64,000 nt of DNA from Krasilnikovozyma curviuscula. Lineage: Eukaryota; Basidiomycota; Tremellomycetes; Cystofilobasidiales; Mrakiaceae. The position numbers and the translations under genes are program-made. The stretch lies in assembly GCA_014825775.1 (NCBI GenBank), contig MVAQ01000022.1, positions 1 through 64,000 on the forward strand. Direction: 5' to 3'. Below are positions 1 through 11,672 of the stretch, one piece after another (position 1 is the stretch's first letter; each line of letters opens with the position of its first letter). Under the pieces are notes generated by a model. It was not told where the DNA came from. It saw only the letters and a list, made by a program, of their open reading frames with translations, and ran no database searches.

Positions 1-646
1 CCCGTCCCCTCCCCACCTCGTCACTACACCCTGCTGCCCACTTGCTGCCCTAAACACACCTCCCCCTCCTCTGTCCACGGTGTCCCATCCACACACCGCT
101 GTATGGTGATACAGCTAGAAATGGAGAGGAGGTTCAGTAGCAAGCACAGCGCATCCATCTGTGCTCCTACTCACCACCATTCGAAGGGCTCGCGTCTGGA
201 CTGGCAGACAGCCTGCAGGATCCAACTCGTCTTCTCCCTTCTCGCCCAGGAAACACTGCAGCTGCACTTCTCTCAGTGAAGCTCACCTTCATCTTTCTTC
301 TTGCTTCTTGCGATCTCAAGTATTTGCTTCTCAGTATCCTTCTGCTATCTATCCCATACCTCTCACTGCGACCTGCGCCCCGACGCCGCCGCGAAAACAC
401 ATCGCGGTATCGACGAGGCAAAAGTCGCTAAACGAGAGAGAGAGAGACAGAGAGAAAGAGAAAGAGATGATTCCATTTTTTTCGAACACATAATATTGGC
501 TTCTGCAAGAACGAGGTCCAGTGTCTGACATCACTTGCTTCAAACAACATGTTTTGAGCCTCACCGATGGTCTAACCAATTTAAAAGATACAAAATATAT
601 CAATAACCCATGGCTAGCGATCTAGTGATAGTGTATAGTATTTAAT
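1..646. other. Left edge, no gene recognised
   Basis: No open frame here looks like a known protein. The stretch holds C-rich sequence at its left end and a purine (GA) simple repeat near 434-468. It lies downstream of SSU72, so part is probably 3' UTR of that gene and part belongs to a neighbour outside the window. Confidence 0.5.
434..468. repeat. GA-rich simple repeat
   Basis: An almost pure purine tract made of GA and GAAA units. It is non-coding as far as can be seen and is a plausible length-polymorphic microsatellite. Confidence 0.8.
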
Positions 647-2031
647 TTAGTAGTAAGCCACGTTATGCAAGAGCGCATGGGGGAATTTATCCCTCTGTCG
701 ATCCAAAAGACTCGTCATCTCCTCATCCCAGTCGTCACTATCCTCAATCTATGAGCAGGATAGAAAAAAAATAATTTTGCATGCAGTAAGCATCTGAAGG
801 GTCGTCGAACGAAAGAAACAAAGAGAGACGCTGTTGTAGATAGATGGACGTACGGACTGAGCGAGTGCTAAGATTGCCGTACCCGCGAGCAGAGCTTCTT
901 CGTGGTTGTCTTTGATCTCAACGTTGATTACGTGAACTGATCTGTTGGAATCTCCACCTCTTTGGAATAGATCTATTGCGTTAATTTTCGAGGATGACCG
1001 CATGCGCAAGAAGGAATAAGCGAATGTCAATTTTAAAGGATGTTAAAGGAAGTAAAAAAAGGGGGGAAGAAATTTATAAGCTCTCATTGGACCCAGGTTT
1101 ATTAGGAAGGAAGAAAATGAAAATTACCTTCGCACACTGCATCGAAACACCTTTCTTCACATGTCACGACAACGTCTGCAACCTGCCGCTTGATGTTCAT
1201 CTCCTGAAACCTCTCTGGACCAGACTTAATCCCTCGATTACGATCCAGCATATTCAAGATTCCATTCTGCTTGTACCTACACCACGCTCAACCCGCATCA
1301 GTCCCATATGGAAAGAGGGACAATAGGAAAGAAGAGAGAGCTCACAACTTCGGATCCAGCTCCTCCAGGTCAGTGTACATCTTATCGTACGGCGTCCCAA
1401 AGGCGTAGACTACCGGACGATCGATGGCATTTCCAGGCAACCGTACCATCGAGCCTGTTCCACCGCTAAACACTTTGAGGCCAGCGCGCGAGAGACGGAG
1501 ATGTGCTTCCATGGATCGATTCTGAAGAAGATTTGAATGCGCAGTAAGACGGAGAAGAACAACCAAACACTTTGAGATAGGGTAGAGGTGTGATTAGAAG
1601 CGAGGATGACTTACGTTGTTGCTCGCGCACACGACGCAGAACGTCGGTCGTTTCTTCGGCGGAGCTGGCGCAGCAATCATAGGAGAAGGTATCTGTTGTA
1701 TCTGAGGGGGCGGTGGAGCTGGACTTCCGATCGGCGAGATCCTTTGCTGTTGGAATGTAGGCTGCGGCGGTGTTGGGTGGTAAGGGTATGGCTGTTGCGG
1801 TTGGAGACCTTGGGACGCCAGCCTCGGGTCGACACGGAGTGTTGGAGGTGGTGGTGGCAGAGGCTGTTGCTGTTGCTGAAAGTATTGGCGTCGAGGGTCT
1901 TGGGCTGATTGGACGGGTAAAGTGGGGGCTGGAGGAGGAGGGCGTCGAGGGTCGAAGGTGACCGGGAGTGTTGGCGGTGGTGGTGGTGGTGTTGGGTAGT
2001 TCCCACCTGCCCGGTTGAGTCGTGGATCCAT
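647..2031 (-). CDS. SSU72: SSU72 RNA polymerase II CTD Ser5 phosphatase, with N-terminal Pro/Gln extension
   Basis: Ssu72 is the cysteine phosphatase of the cleavage and polyadenylation factor. It removes Ser5 phosphate from the RNA polymerase II C-terminal domain during 3'-end formation. The low-molecular-weight-phosphatase signature [15 protein letters not shown] is assembled across the first intron (C-x5-R with the catalytic Cys), followed by [13 protein letters not shown] and [18 protein letters not shown] later exon carries the typical [15 protein letters not shown], and the end HNVAYY matches the conserved family C-terminus. Residues 1 to about 130 are an added low-complexity segment of Pro and Gln with four DPR motifs; the family core is about 195 residues. 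There are several short introns. The ATG at 2031 opens the extension. The gene is divergent from JIP5. Confidence 0.93.
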
Positions 2032-2897
2032 TTATAACTATTCTGATGGACCCTTAGAATAAACACAATGAAAGTGAGCATCTTACAGAAGACATGGACA
2101 GAAAAACAGGGCATCAGGCGTGATTTTCCCCCCTCAGAAGTATCTGAACAGCAGAGTCAACATGTCAAAGGATCTCCCTCTCCTCCATCGGAAGAAGAAA
2201 AGAGAGGTGTTTGATGGCTGAGGTTTTATCCAAGTGTGATGTTCGATGGGTTTCTTCCTTGGGGGACACACCGCCTGAGCAACAGATACTGAGGATCAAC
2301 ACTCACCAACCTGAAATTCTGAACAGAGGCCAATCACGATGAGTACGAGTAACATATGTACGGATTTATGAGAGGAAGGGGGTAGACACTCACTCAGTTA
2401 ATCTCACACGTCCAAACGGTCGTGACTTCTCTTGCTAACTGCTCCCAACAATACTGTTTCTTCTTCCTCTCAAGTTGATAAATGTTACGGACCAGTCAAT
2501 CGTATTCAGCTTTTTTAATTGGTGTCTAGGAGTAGACGTTAGGTTTTTGAAGGTCTTGGTTGTTCGCCGCCAACGAACTCTGCTGCAGAGGAAATCCAAA
2601 ATTTGTGAGGAGAGCGTGCAATTCCAGCCATCACTCGAGCCATTTTTGAACGTTAACTGGTGCCTGCAACTACTGAAGAAGGTGTAAGTGAGTGCTTTTT
2701 TAGTGTTGATTAATTTGCAGCAGGACTGAAAATAAGAGCTGAAATTACTTACCCAACTATTCTGAAGCAGGAGAACCGACGAGTGAGCTGATTGGAACCT
2801 CAAGGACTGTTCTATCGTCAAGTGTAACACAGACGTGCGAAGAAGAATCACCGTATAATCATCAAGATTCCAGAAGATCGCTGTCATCGAGATTAAA
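2032..2897. promoter_or_regulatory. Divergent intergenic region SSU72/JIP5
   Basis: About 870 bases lie between two divergent start codons and must hold both promoters. An open frame of 164 codons on the minus strand overlaps the JIP5 start, but it has no recognisable motif and is probably chance. No element was recognised with confidence. Confidence 0.5.
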
Positions 2898-4331
2898 ATG
2901 TCATTCACCGACATCCCAACCCAAAACACGCCGTTCGCCCTCCAGTTCCACCCTACCGAAAAGACGATCTACACCGCCCTTTTGACTGGAGAAATCAAAG
3001 CATTCTCGTACTCGTATAATCAAGATACTGAGGGCGAAGAAGAGGGTGGGACCGTTGTTGAGTGGGAGGAGTCTTGGGAGGGGAGGATAGGGAGGAAGAG
3101 TGCTCGAGCACTTTGTATGGATGAGGAAGGCAAGAGGCTGTGGTGTGCTGGAAAGGAAAAGGGGTTGCAGTGAGTTGCTCCTTGCGTAAGCTAATGATAT
3201 TAAAGTTCGAAATGCTGATGGCTTTGACGATAGTGCATTTGACACTGCGACAGGCTCATTGATCTTATCGCTCAAAGACGCACATGAAGTACCAATAAAT
3301 CGAATGATATGCTTGGACCCAAACATGTTGGTCACCGGTGATGACGACGGTATCATCAAAGTGAGTTACAGCATCCGCCCGACAAAATGCCTGGATCGCC
3401 ATGCTATGACCTTCAGAACACCCTCGTTGTTTCCTGTAACTAAATCTTTTTTCCCTACTCTCTTCCGCAGCTGTGGGATCCACGGCAAAAACCGCACCCA
3501 ACCGCCGTGCGCCAATACACCCACCACACAGACTACATCTCTTCGTTCCTCTCGCTGACACACCTGACATCTCACCCGTCTGTGCTGTGCACGTCTTCCG
3601 ACGCTTTCCTCTCTGTCATCGATCTGAGGTCCTCGAAATCCGTCATATCCTCTGAACTACAGGAAGACGAGCTGCTCTCATCCGCCGCAATCAAGGAGGG
3701 CAAGAAGGTTATTGTTGGTACGGGGGAGGGAGCGATGTTGGTCTTTGACTCGAGTAAAGGTTGGGGGGATTGCATGGACAGAGTTGTTGGCTGTCCGGGT
3801 AGCGTGGAGAGCATCATCCCTCTATCTGAGTAAGTACTTCTCAGACATACATTTCGATCAAGGTCTCTGACTGGTTTCTTTGGGGATTGCATGGTGCGGA
3901 ACACCAGTGATATAATAGCGACAGGCTCTTCGGATGGTTTAGTGAGGATCATCAGCATCTTGCCGACCAAGTTCATGGGCGTGATAGCGTCGCACACGGA
4001 CGAGTATCCGATCGAGCATCTCGCTCTGAGCAGCGACAACCAGGTGCTGGCGAGCGCGAGCCACGACGACGTGATCAAGATGACGTGGATCGGCGACATA
4101 TTTGAAGACTCCGACGATGAAGAGGATGAGGATGAAAGTGGAGACAAGGGTGAGATGGACGGCATCGAGGAGAGTGTTGCTGGCGAGGAGGAGGAAGAGG
4201 TCGACAGTGATGATGAGGATGAGAAGAGGAAGATGAAAAAGAAGGAGAAGAAGAAAAAGAAGAATAAAATGAACCCAGATGACGTTGATAAGGAGATGGA
4301 GGAGAGGATGAGTTTCTTTGACGATTTGTAA
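2898..4331 (+). CDS. JIP5: WD-repeat ribosome-biogenesis protein JIP5 (WDR55 family)
   Basis: JIP5/WDR55 is a nucleolar WD40 propeller needed for large-subunit ribosome assembly. The start MSFTDIPTQNTPFALQFHP and the blade sequences TGDDDGIIKVWD-type and TGSSDGLVRI fit the family. The final propeller segment, ASASHDDVIKMTWIGDIF, leads into a long acidic tail followed by a Lys-rich block (4240-4270) that would serve as nucleolar localisation signal. The coding region is split by short introns near 3172-3233, 3361-3470 and 3831-3898. The protein ends in SFFDDL. Nothing looks broken. Identification rests on domain layout and the characteristic acidic/basic tail. Confidence 0.88.
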
Positions 4332-4614
4332 AGCTGGATGGTTGGTTGAAGTTGCGCTGTGTTGCTATGGCGTTACCTTGAGCGCTACGATGGCACCTTC
4401 TGATCCTGAATAGTTCTTTCGTCATAATTATTTCGTTTTGGTAGAACGCAAAAATCTGCAGAAAGCCAACGAATTTAGTCTAGTGTAGGTCACTGCGGCG
4501 CTGGCTTTCTGATTTGAACAAACCCACGTCTCAGTTCGTCTGTCGTCCCATTGGCTTGGGTATAAGACGACCCAGTTTCTCCCTGTAGGGGTCTGACGAG
4601 GTTCGGTGGTGTTG

Positions 4615-7062
4615 ATGCACCCTCTGGTCTCTCGAGCAGTCGTTTCACTGAGGACGACTGATTATAGGAAGGTTGGAACCCACGTTGCTCAAGTCCTTAT
4701 TCGACCCCCTCCCAGACGTTTCTACCATTTCCTGCTACTCCTTGTCTCTTCAGCGGCACTCCTCACTTTCACCTATTGTAAGTTCCACCCCCTCTTTTTC
4801 TACTTAGCTCTTTTCTCTTTCTCCAATGGGCTTGAACTCATAGTTTTCCAATTCGGCTCTACTTCAGTCCAACTCTCGCCTTTCCCTCTGATTAAGCCTT
4901 CTCCTGAGCCATTCCACTACCTAGAGACTGATCCCATCTGGGATCCATCAGATACCCTCTTGTTATGGCGTCTCAAACGCCTGGACGAGCGCCTCGCAGG
5001 CTTCTTTGAGACGTACAAACAGACTATCGTGAACGCAAAGGACTCAACTTATTCATCCAAGAAGGAAGCATTTGAAGGAACCGTGTACAAAAGCACGTTG
5101 AGTGAGCGCCAGTGGAGACGATACGAATGGTTGAGAAGTCCAGCGAGGAGGAAAGAATGGCCTAGGAAGGAAATTGGATGGAAAAAACATACTCATCCTC
5201 AGCAACAAACCAACGCCATTAAATCGAATTCATCTGATCGTCTTACTGAGTCTGGACTTGTCAACTGGATCAGCAGCTCATACGACGATGACGATACATT
5301 TGGCGGCGCCGCAGACAGCAGTGACGACGACGAGGAGGCACTGGAGGAGGAAGTTCCTCAAGAAGAATGGAGGAGAAGAAGGAGGGTTCATTTGGGAGAG
5401 GATGATGAAGATGGAATGAACGATTCTATTCCAATCAAGAAGATACTGATCACCTCAAACTTGTTTGTCACCTGTGTCCTTCTGTTTGATTTCGAATAGC
5501 ACATTTATACTGACTTATACTTCTCTACTCTTCTAATGACACCAGCTTCCAAACAATACACATCCTCCCCGACTTCGCAGCGACGATCCTGCACCTCGTC
5601 CACTTCCTCGGCCCTTCCCGACTGAAGTTCTCCATCCTTGAGGGCCCTTCAACGGACACTACGCCTCAGTTTCTCAAGGAAATCTTCTTACCGATGTTGA
5701 TGGAACTTGGTGTGGAGGAAGAGGATATTGTGCTGAGGCTGGACTTTGGGCTGGAGGAGAGTGAGAAGTGGGATTGGAATCAGAAGCATCGGATTGAGGG
5801 GCTCGCAATGCTGAGAAATGAAGGTATGTTGTTCCTTCTGTCACGAATCTAACCTAGATCTGTTGAGGACGCTGATCTGCTTCATGTCAATGATTGATAT
5901 AGCGCTGAAACCACTGTGGGAGAACCCGCAACCAGAAGCGGGCTATCTCGGCGTCGTGTTCATGAACGACGTCTACTCCTCAGCGGCTCACGTACTGGAA
6001 CTCGTCCACCTTCATCTTATTGAAGAGAGTGGTGTTACTTGTGTCAGTCCCAACCTTCTTTCCAAGTGAAAGTTATTTCCCGTCCACTGAGGTTTTGGTT
6101 CCGCTTGTGTGATATTTCAAACAGGCTTGGGATCATTGGTATGAACCTCCAACATGGGAACACTGGAAAGGTCAAGAGACTTTTTATGATGGTGTGTAGA
6201 CTACTTGAAAACCCAATGAAGGTTGACGCACTGACCTTCCATGACACTTCTTTCACAGCTTGGGTTGCTCGAACGCTATCTTGTAAGCCTCTTAACTTCC
6301 CCTAACTCTAGAAGAGCTTTTCTCACCTCCGGCTGTTTTATTCACAGCTGGCGATACATTTTACCCTCAAGGCGCTCAATTCACACGCTCCAACCTCCTC
6401 TGGTCGTCTCCAAAAGAACGGGGCCGCTTTGACCTAGGTCTACCGTTCCAAGTCATATCTTGCTGGAATGGCATTGCTGTCCTGGACCCTATGCCGTTCT
6501 TGGAAGAGAGAAACGGCGTGGGACCTGTTCGGTTCAGGAGAGGTGGGGATGGCGAGTGTAGCCAGAGTGAATGTTTCTTTGTTGCAAGGGATTTCTGGAA
6601 TTGGGGTATACCCAGAATAATGGTGAGTGATCCATACTGTCAATGCATCGCCAGTCTTTGATGACTGATGTTATGGTTGATTTTTTTTTCAATTATTTTT
6701 TGTTACTTTAGGTCGTCCCAGGAGTTAGAGTTTCCTACGTCCGTCCCATGGCCAAAATTCTCGCCAAACTGAAGTCAGAAATTGGTTCCTATCTCGGTGG
6801 ACAAGCAGAAGGGCATCTCAAACACACCCTAACCGAGGTCGCGGAGAGCGGGAAGAATGGGGATGGAAGACGAGTGAGATGGTCGACCTCACCGCCGAAG
6901 AAGGTCAAGTGCTTTCCTTGGCCTGATGAGCCCGGTTTGGTTCATGGTGAGTAGCATCACTTTGTTTGCAATCAGCTCCGATATACTAATCAGTCTATGG
7001 CTTGCCTTGTGACAGATCCTTGGCTTCAGGATGAAAGGTGGGTGGACACGCTGCATGGCTAG
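4615..7062 (+). CDS. GT69 alpha-1,3-mannosyltransferase of the CAP59/CMT1 family
   Basis: The family comprises Golgi type II membrane mannosyltransferases (Cmt1, Cap59 and relatives) that act in cryptococcal capsule or glycan synthesis. An N-terminal hydrophobic anchor (FYHFLLLLVSSAALLTF) precedes a luminal domain. Family landmarks are YLGVVFMNDVYSSAAHVLEL, the tryptophan-rich AWDHWYEPPTWEHWKG region (assembled across an intron), FQVISCWNGIAVLDPMPF, the Cys pair ECSQSECFFVARDFW and IMVVPGVRVSYV. There are many short introns; the first probably removes 4777-4864, so the anchor continues into FQLSPFPLIKP. The frame's earlier GTG/TTG codons are not starts, so ATG 4615 was chosen. An unusual Asp/Glu-rich stretch followed by an Arg block (5281-5415) interrupts the stem region. 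Whether this is CMT1, CAP59 or another paralog cannot be told by eye. Confidence 0.85.
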
Positions 7063-7512
7063 AGGCAGATTTACATCTAAGGTTTGAGGAGTAGGTCCAA
7101 TGATATTGCAGTTTATTGACCTTTGATTCAAAAGTCGGCTCTTTGTGGTCTGCACCGGCCGGAGCATGTCGTAATGATTATAGATGCGTTTTCTACGGTT
7201 TAACGACGAGGTTCCTAGCAAACAACACATTTACTTGTCTAATAGCTTTGAGATTCGCTTGCAAAGATGAGAGCTATCCAAGAGCAACATAAAACCCATC
7301 CCGCTCTCAAATTTCTTGCTTTGCTGAACCAAAATAAACCTAGTTCAAACGTGGACAACTATGTCAAATTGAAAAAAGGAAAAAATTCACTCGCAGCTTT
7401 CCTCTCGACGAAACCAGGCTTGAAGAGTTCACTACCATACAGTGGCTTATTCTCGTCACCCAGTCCCGAGGTAAAAAGATCTGGCTGTGATTCTTGAAAC
7501 GCTGACCGAAAA
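7063..7512 (+). promoter_or_regulatory. ALG11 upstream region with a 76-codon upstream ORF
   Basis: The 450 bases between the GT69 stop and the ALG11 start hold an ATG-initiated frame of 76 codons at 7267-7497. It ends 15 bases before the ALG11 ATG. It has no recognisable domain. If the transcript starts upstream of 7267, this frame would be a uORF; otherwise it is simply promoter. Confidence 0.4.
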
Positions 7513-9510
7513 ATGGACGACACTCTCAGCCTCGAAATGAGGTTCTACAACAGCTTTGCTGAGGTCCTGAAATACTTGATGGGCGTGGGTATCATATTAG
7601 CTGCAATCAGGTACTACTTCACGAATCGGTCCGTCAACAACCTGGCTGCATACCTGAAAGAACTGGGCTTTGAAGGCGAGGTTGCAGCCAGAAAGCTCGT
7701 TGTTGGTTTTTTTCACCCGTACTGCAATGCTGGAGGCGGTGGTGAACGGGTCTTATGGGCTGCTATCAGTTATATGCAGAGGGTCAAGACGGGGTTCGTT
7801 TACTTCATCTGGAGCGGTGATTATCCAGCTGCGTCAAAGGAGGACATTCTCAAGCGAGCCAAGGTGCGTCATTTCCTTCCAGGAGCCTTTCCATATTGCA
7901 AATTGATCAATGTTATTGACTTAAAATTCTGGGATGACTGTCCAGGAACGATTTGACATCACTATCGACCCTTCCACTGTTGTCTTTCTCCCCTTGAAAT
8001 CTCGTTATCTCATCTCAGATTCGTTTTGGAAAAGGTTCACTCTCCTCGGTCAAGGATTTGGACAAATGATTTGTGCATGTGAGGCCATTGCTGGTAGTAA
8101 AGGGATCCTTCCTGATGTATTCATCGATACGATGGGCTACGCCTTTACTTTCCCGGTGGTTTCTCTGCTGGGAAGGGGTAAAATCAGCATTGGTACTTAT
8201 ATTCACTACCCTACTATCACGTGAGTTCTTGTCAGAACTGTGTTGTGCTGCGAGTTGATTATCACTGACGCATAGCATCGATATCTATCAGAACTGAAAT
8301 GCTGAGGAGAGTCCAGAACCGTGAAGCCGGTGTCACCAACAACACGTCAGTAGCTTCAAGCTCATGGAAGTCGAGTGTGAAAATAATGTGAGCCCTTATT
8401 CCTAATCGAAAGACCACTGGCTCACCGCTCCAAATTTACGTCGAAACTATTTAGATACTACCGCATCTTTGCTTCCTTCTACACCTTCTGTCTTCGCTAC
8501 GCCGGTGTAAAAATGGCAAACGGTACCTGGACACAACAGCATCTTGATAACCTCCTTCTGGGAGTCAGTAACGATAAGAAGAATGAAGATGCTCCGCCTG
8601 TTGTATCTTCCGCTTCAATCGTGTTTCCACCTTGCGAGATGAAGGGACTGAGTGCTCTTCCGTTAGAGAACAGGGAATCTATCATTGTTTCTCTTTCTCA
8701 ATTCAGGTAAGCGTCTTCTCTGGTTCTTCAGGTCCTTTCGTTCAACAATTTATATTTACTGCGCGACAGACCCGAGAAAGACCACCCACTACAGCTCCAC
8801 GCTTTCTCTGAATTTATCATCAAACGACCAGAACTCAGATCCAAAGTCAAACTCGTCATGATTGGGAGTTCGCGTGATCGCTCGGATGAAGACAGGATCG
8901 AGGGCTTAAAGAAGTTGGTGAAGGAACTGAAGCTTGAGGATAATGTCCAGTTTGTGGTCAATGCACCATATCCAATTTTACTCGAGTGGCTTGGGAGGGC
9001 TGAAGTTGGACTTCATACGATGGTGGATGAACACTTTGGAATTAATGTGGTCGAATTCATGGTGTGTCGGTTTCTTCTTGGTCGACCATGTCGACTTCCA
9101 CTAATGATGTTCTATAATTGCAGGCCGCTGGTCTTATTCCTCTAGCCCATGCTTCCGCAGGTCCATTGCTGGACATTATCGTTCCTTATAAAGACCAACC
9201 AACAGGATTCCACGCCAAAACTTCCTCCGAATTCGCGGCCCAGCTATCGACCATCCTATCACTCCCAGAATCAGAGCGACTGGCGATGAAAAAACGTGCG
9301 AGGGCCCTGGTGAATGAGAAATTCTCCACGGAGATTTTTGAGAGAGATTGGGAGGAGGCGTGGGTGGAACTAGTTGGGGTGGATGAAGATGCTGATCTTG
9401 GGAGGGTGAAAGATAGGAAAGACATGGAGAGAGAGAAGATGGAAGCTGAGAAAGAAATTGAAAGGGAAAAGACACTGAAAAAGATTCAGAACTTGAAGGA
9501 AATGCTGTAA
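7513..9510 (+). CDS. ALG11: ALG11 GDP-Man:Man3GlcNAc2-PP-dolichol alpha-1,2-mannosyltransferase
   Basis: Alg11 adds the fourth and fifth mannoses to the dolichol-linked N-glycan precursor on the cytosolic face of the ER. The protein opens with a hydrophobic segment (YLMGVGIILAAIRYYF) and then the glycine-rich motif VGFFHPYCNAGGGGERVLW. Next come PDVFIDTMGYAFTFP, GTYIHYPTIT, SLSQFRPEKDHPLQL (over an intron) and the GT4 donor-binding signature EHFGINVVEFMAAGLIPLAH. The C-terminus is a charged Glu/Lys helix. At least six short introns interrupt it. The start at 7513 is the first ATG consistent with the family N-terminus. Confidence 0.95.
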
Positions 9511-9825
9511 ATGGACGATTCATTTTACCCACGCTTGGCCGTGTACAGTAAACTGCCAGAAGAGTGCAGGTTGATCCCTGTTCCTCGCCAGATTTGAGTA
9601 GTACAAGAAGTCGTAAGAAAAACGGCGTACTGCGGCCGTTAATGAGGAACAATAGCGATTTGCGCTTGTTCGCACTCGGGAAGAGATAACATTTGTGGCT
9701 GTATACACATAAGATGCATCACAATTTTTTTTTAATAATTGATCTTTCTCCAAAACAAACTTCTGCTCCAAAATTCAAGATAAGCAGCTGTGAAGCCCAC
9801 TGCACGAGTAACTTGGGAGTCCTTT

Positions 9826-11281
9826 TCAAGCTCGCTTGAGAGTGCGACCTAAAAGAGAGACAGAATACAGTTTAGTTGTACAGGGAATGATAGAGAGCTT
9901 TATGGGAACCTACCGCCATCAACAATCACCGTCTGGCCATTTACATATGTATTAGTCGCGAAGAAGAGAATCGTTTGCGCCATATCCCTGTCATTGCCAG
10001 CTGAGTAAGGGTACAAGGCATCAATAAGAAAATTCTTCCCTTCGACACAAATCTGCAACTGAGATAATTGCTTACGACGACCAGCAGGTACATCCTTGCT
10101 CTCCTTAAACTCCGACCCTGCAGGAAGGTACGACTTTTGGTTTTCGTCCGACTCGCCATCTGTCATCTCACTAGGGAAGAAGCCTGAGGACATACAGAGA
10201 ATTGTGTTAGGTTAAGAACTCGGGGTGTTATTCTGATATGCACATCTGCGCAGCAGCTAGAGTCTCTCTGACAAATGAAGAGTCATAACTAACCTGGCGC
10301 AACGCTGTTGACCCTAACTTTGATAGGTTCCCTCGAAAACTCGTTAGCCAGGAGTTCAGTAAGTCTCACAGTACCAGCTTTTGAGACATTGTACAGTATG
10401 TGGTTCTGAGAGTCCTTGTGGATTCCAGAGATGGAGGAGGTATTGATGATGGAGCCAGAGTGACCTTTCTCGGCGTCAGTCGCTTTGGAAAGTAGTGGAA
10501 GGAAAGCTGAGGAAAGGAAGTAAATCGATGAGACGTTTGTTGACCACCTGGGTCAGCATCACGTCAAGAATAGAGGTCAGTGAGTTGAGAAAAAGCGAGT
10601 CAAGAAAGGGAAAAAGAACGCCGACTAACACAGAGTTCCAATCGTCAAATTCTTCTTTCCACATTTCTTCCGACAGCTTTTCGGGGCTTTCATCCCCTAC
10701 TTCATAGCTGCTTTTTGGGCCACTCTGTAAGAAGACAACCCGCCACGATCGTGTCAACCGTCGAGGACTGCAGGCAACAGAATCACCATCGAAGAAAACT
10801 AAAACTCACCACTCCGGCATTATTGAAAAGGCAGTTTATGTAAGGCTCCTTGGAAGAAATTTCTTTTACGAGGGCGGTAATCGAAGATTTCGATGTGACG
10901 TCGCCTTGGAGTGGACTGGAAGCACAAGATCAAGCTTTGTGAGTCAGCAACTACAACTTAGAAACTCAGTTAACTAATTCTAAAATACGTACATGATCTC
11001 ACCGGGACCTTCCTTCGGGCTATGGACCTTCGCCGCCTGCTCCAACGCATCGATCCTTCTGCCAATAATGTACACTTTTGCGCCATTGGCAGCGAAAGCC
11101 TGAGCTGCCATGAGGCCAATTCCACTCTGACGATCAGCAATACAGTCAAAATATCAGAATCGAGCGACGAAATCAAAGGCGGAGTCGTTAAACTTACCCC
11201 ACCGCCAGTGACGATCACTTTCCAGCCCTCGACATCAAACAGCTTTGAGGAAATGAGTGACGCTGTATTAGATGAATGCAT
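9826..11281 (-). CDS. Short-chain dehydrogenase/reductase (SDR)
   Basis: This is a classical SDR of about 290 residues. It has the N-terminal nucleotide-binding motif TGGGSGIG (joined across an intron), a central asparagine motif (NNAG), a catalytic Ser segment NTSSISGIHKD, and the active-site YNVSK (Tyr-x3-Lys). Near the end TYVNGQTVIVDGGR is the usual SDR C-terminal loop; a last small exon gives RTLKRA and the stop at 9826. The start is placed at ATG 11281 (MHSSNTASL), just before KLFDVEGWKVIVTGG. The substrate cannot be assigned. The gene runs tail-to-tail with ALG11. Confidence 0.85.
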
Positions 11282-11672
11282 TCGAACTGTTAGTGGTGGT
11301 TTGGCAAAGAAAGGCAGATTTTCCAAACTTTGGAGTAAAGTGTAGTTACGTAGATGATGCACTTTTTCTCTTCTTTTATTTTCTTTTAGACAGGTTTTCC
11401 TGTCGATTGGTGTGACTTTTTTGGAACCTTCAGATGGTGAGGGATGGCAAGTATTAGAAGGTCGAGAATTTTGGAGCAGGTGAATTGTGTCCTTCAGGCG
11501 TCGCTCATGACCCCTTGCACCGGCCAAGCTCATAGATCTAATCTCTCGCCACCAGGTGAAGTTGCAGATTCAGAAACAAACAATGCTTGCAAATCAAGAA
11601 GTGATTTCTCCAAGACAAATTGTAAGTTTGAATGACAGTTTGAGGCCAAATCTAAGCCATCAGTTGCAAAGT

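Noticed and set aside
2435..2929. 164-codon minus-strand frame
   Set aside because: It lies over the JIP5 start and the intergenic region, has no motif, and its composition (many Ser/Leu/Cys) looks like chance translation.
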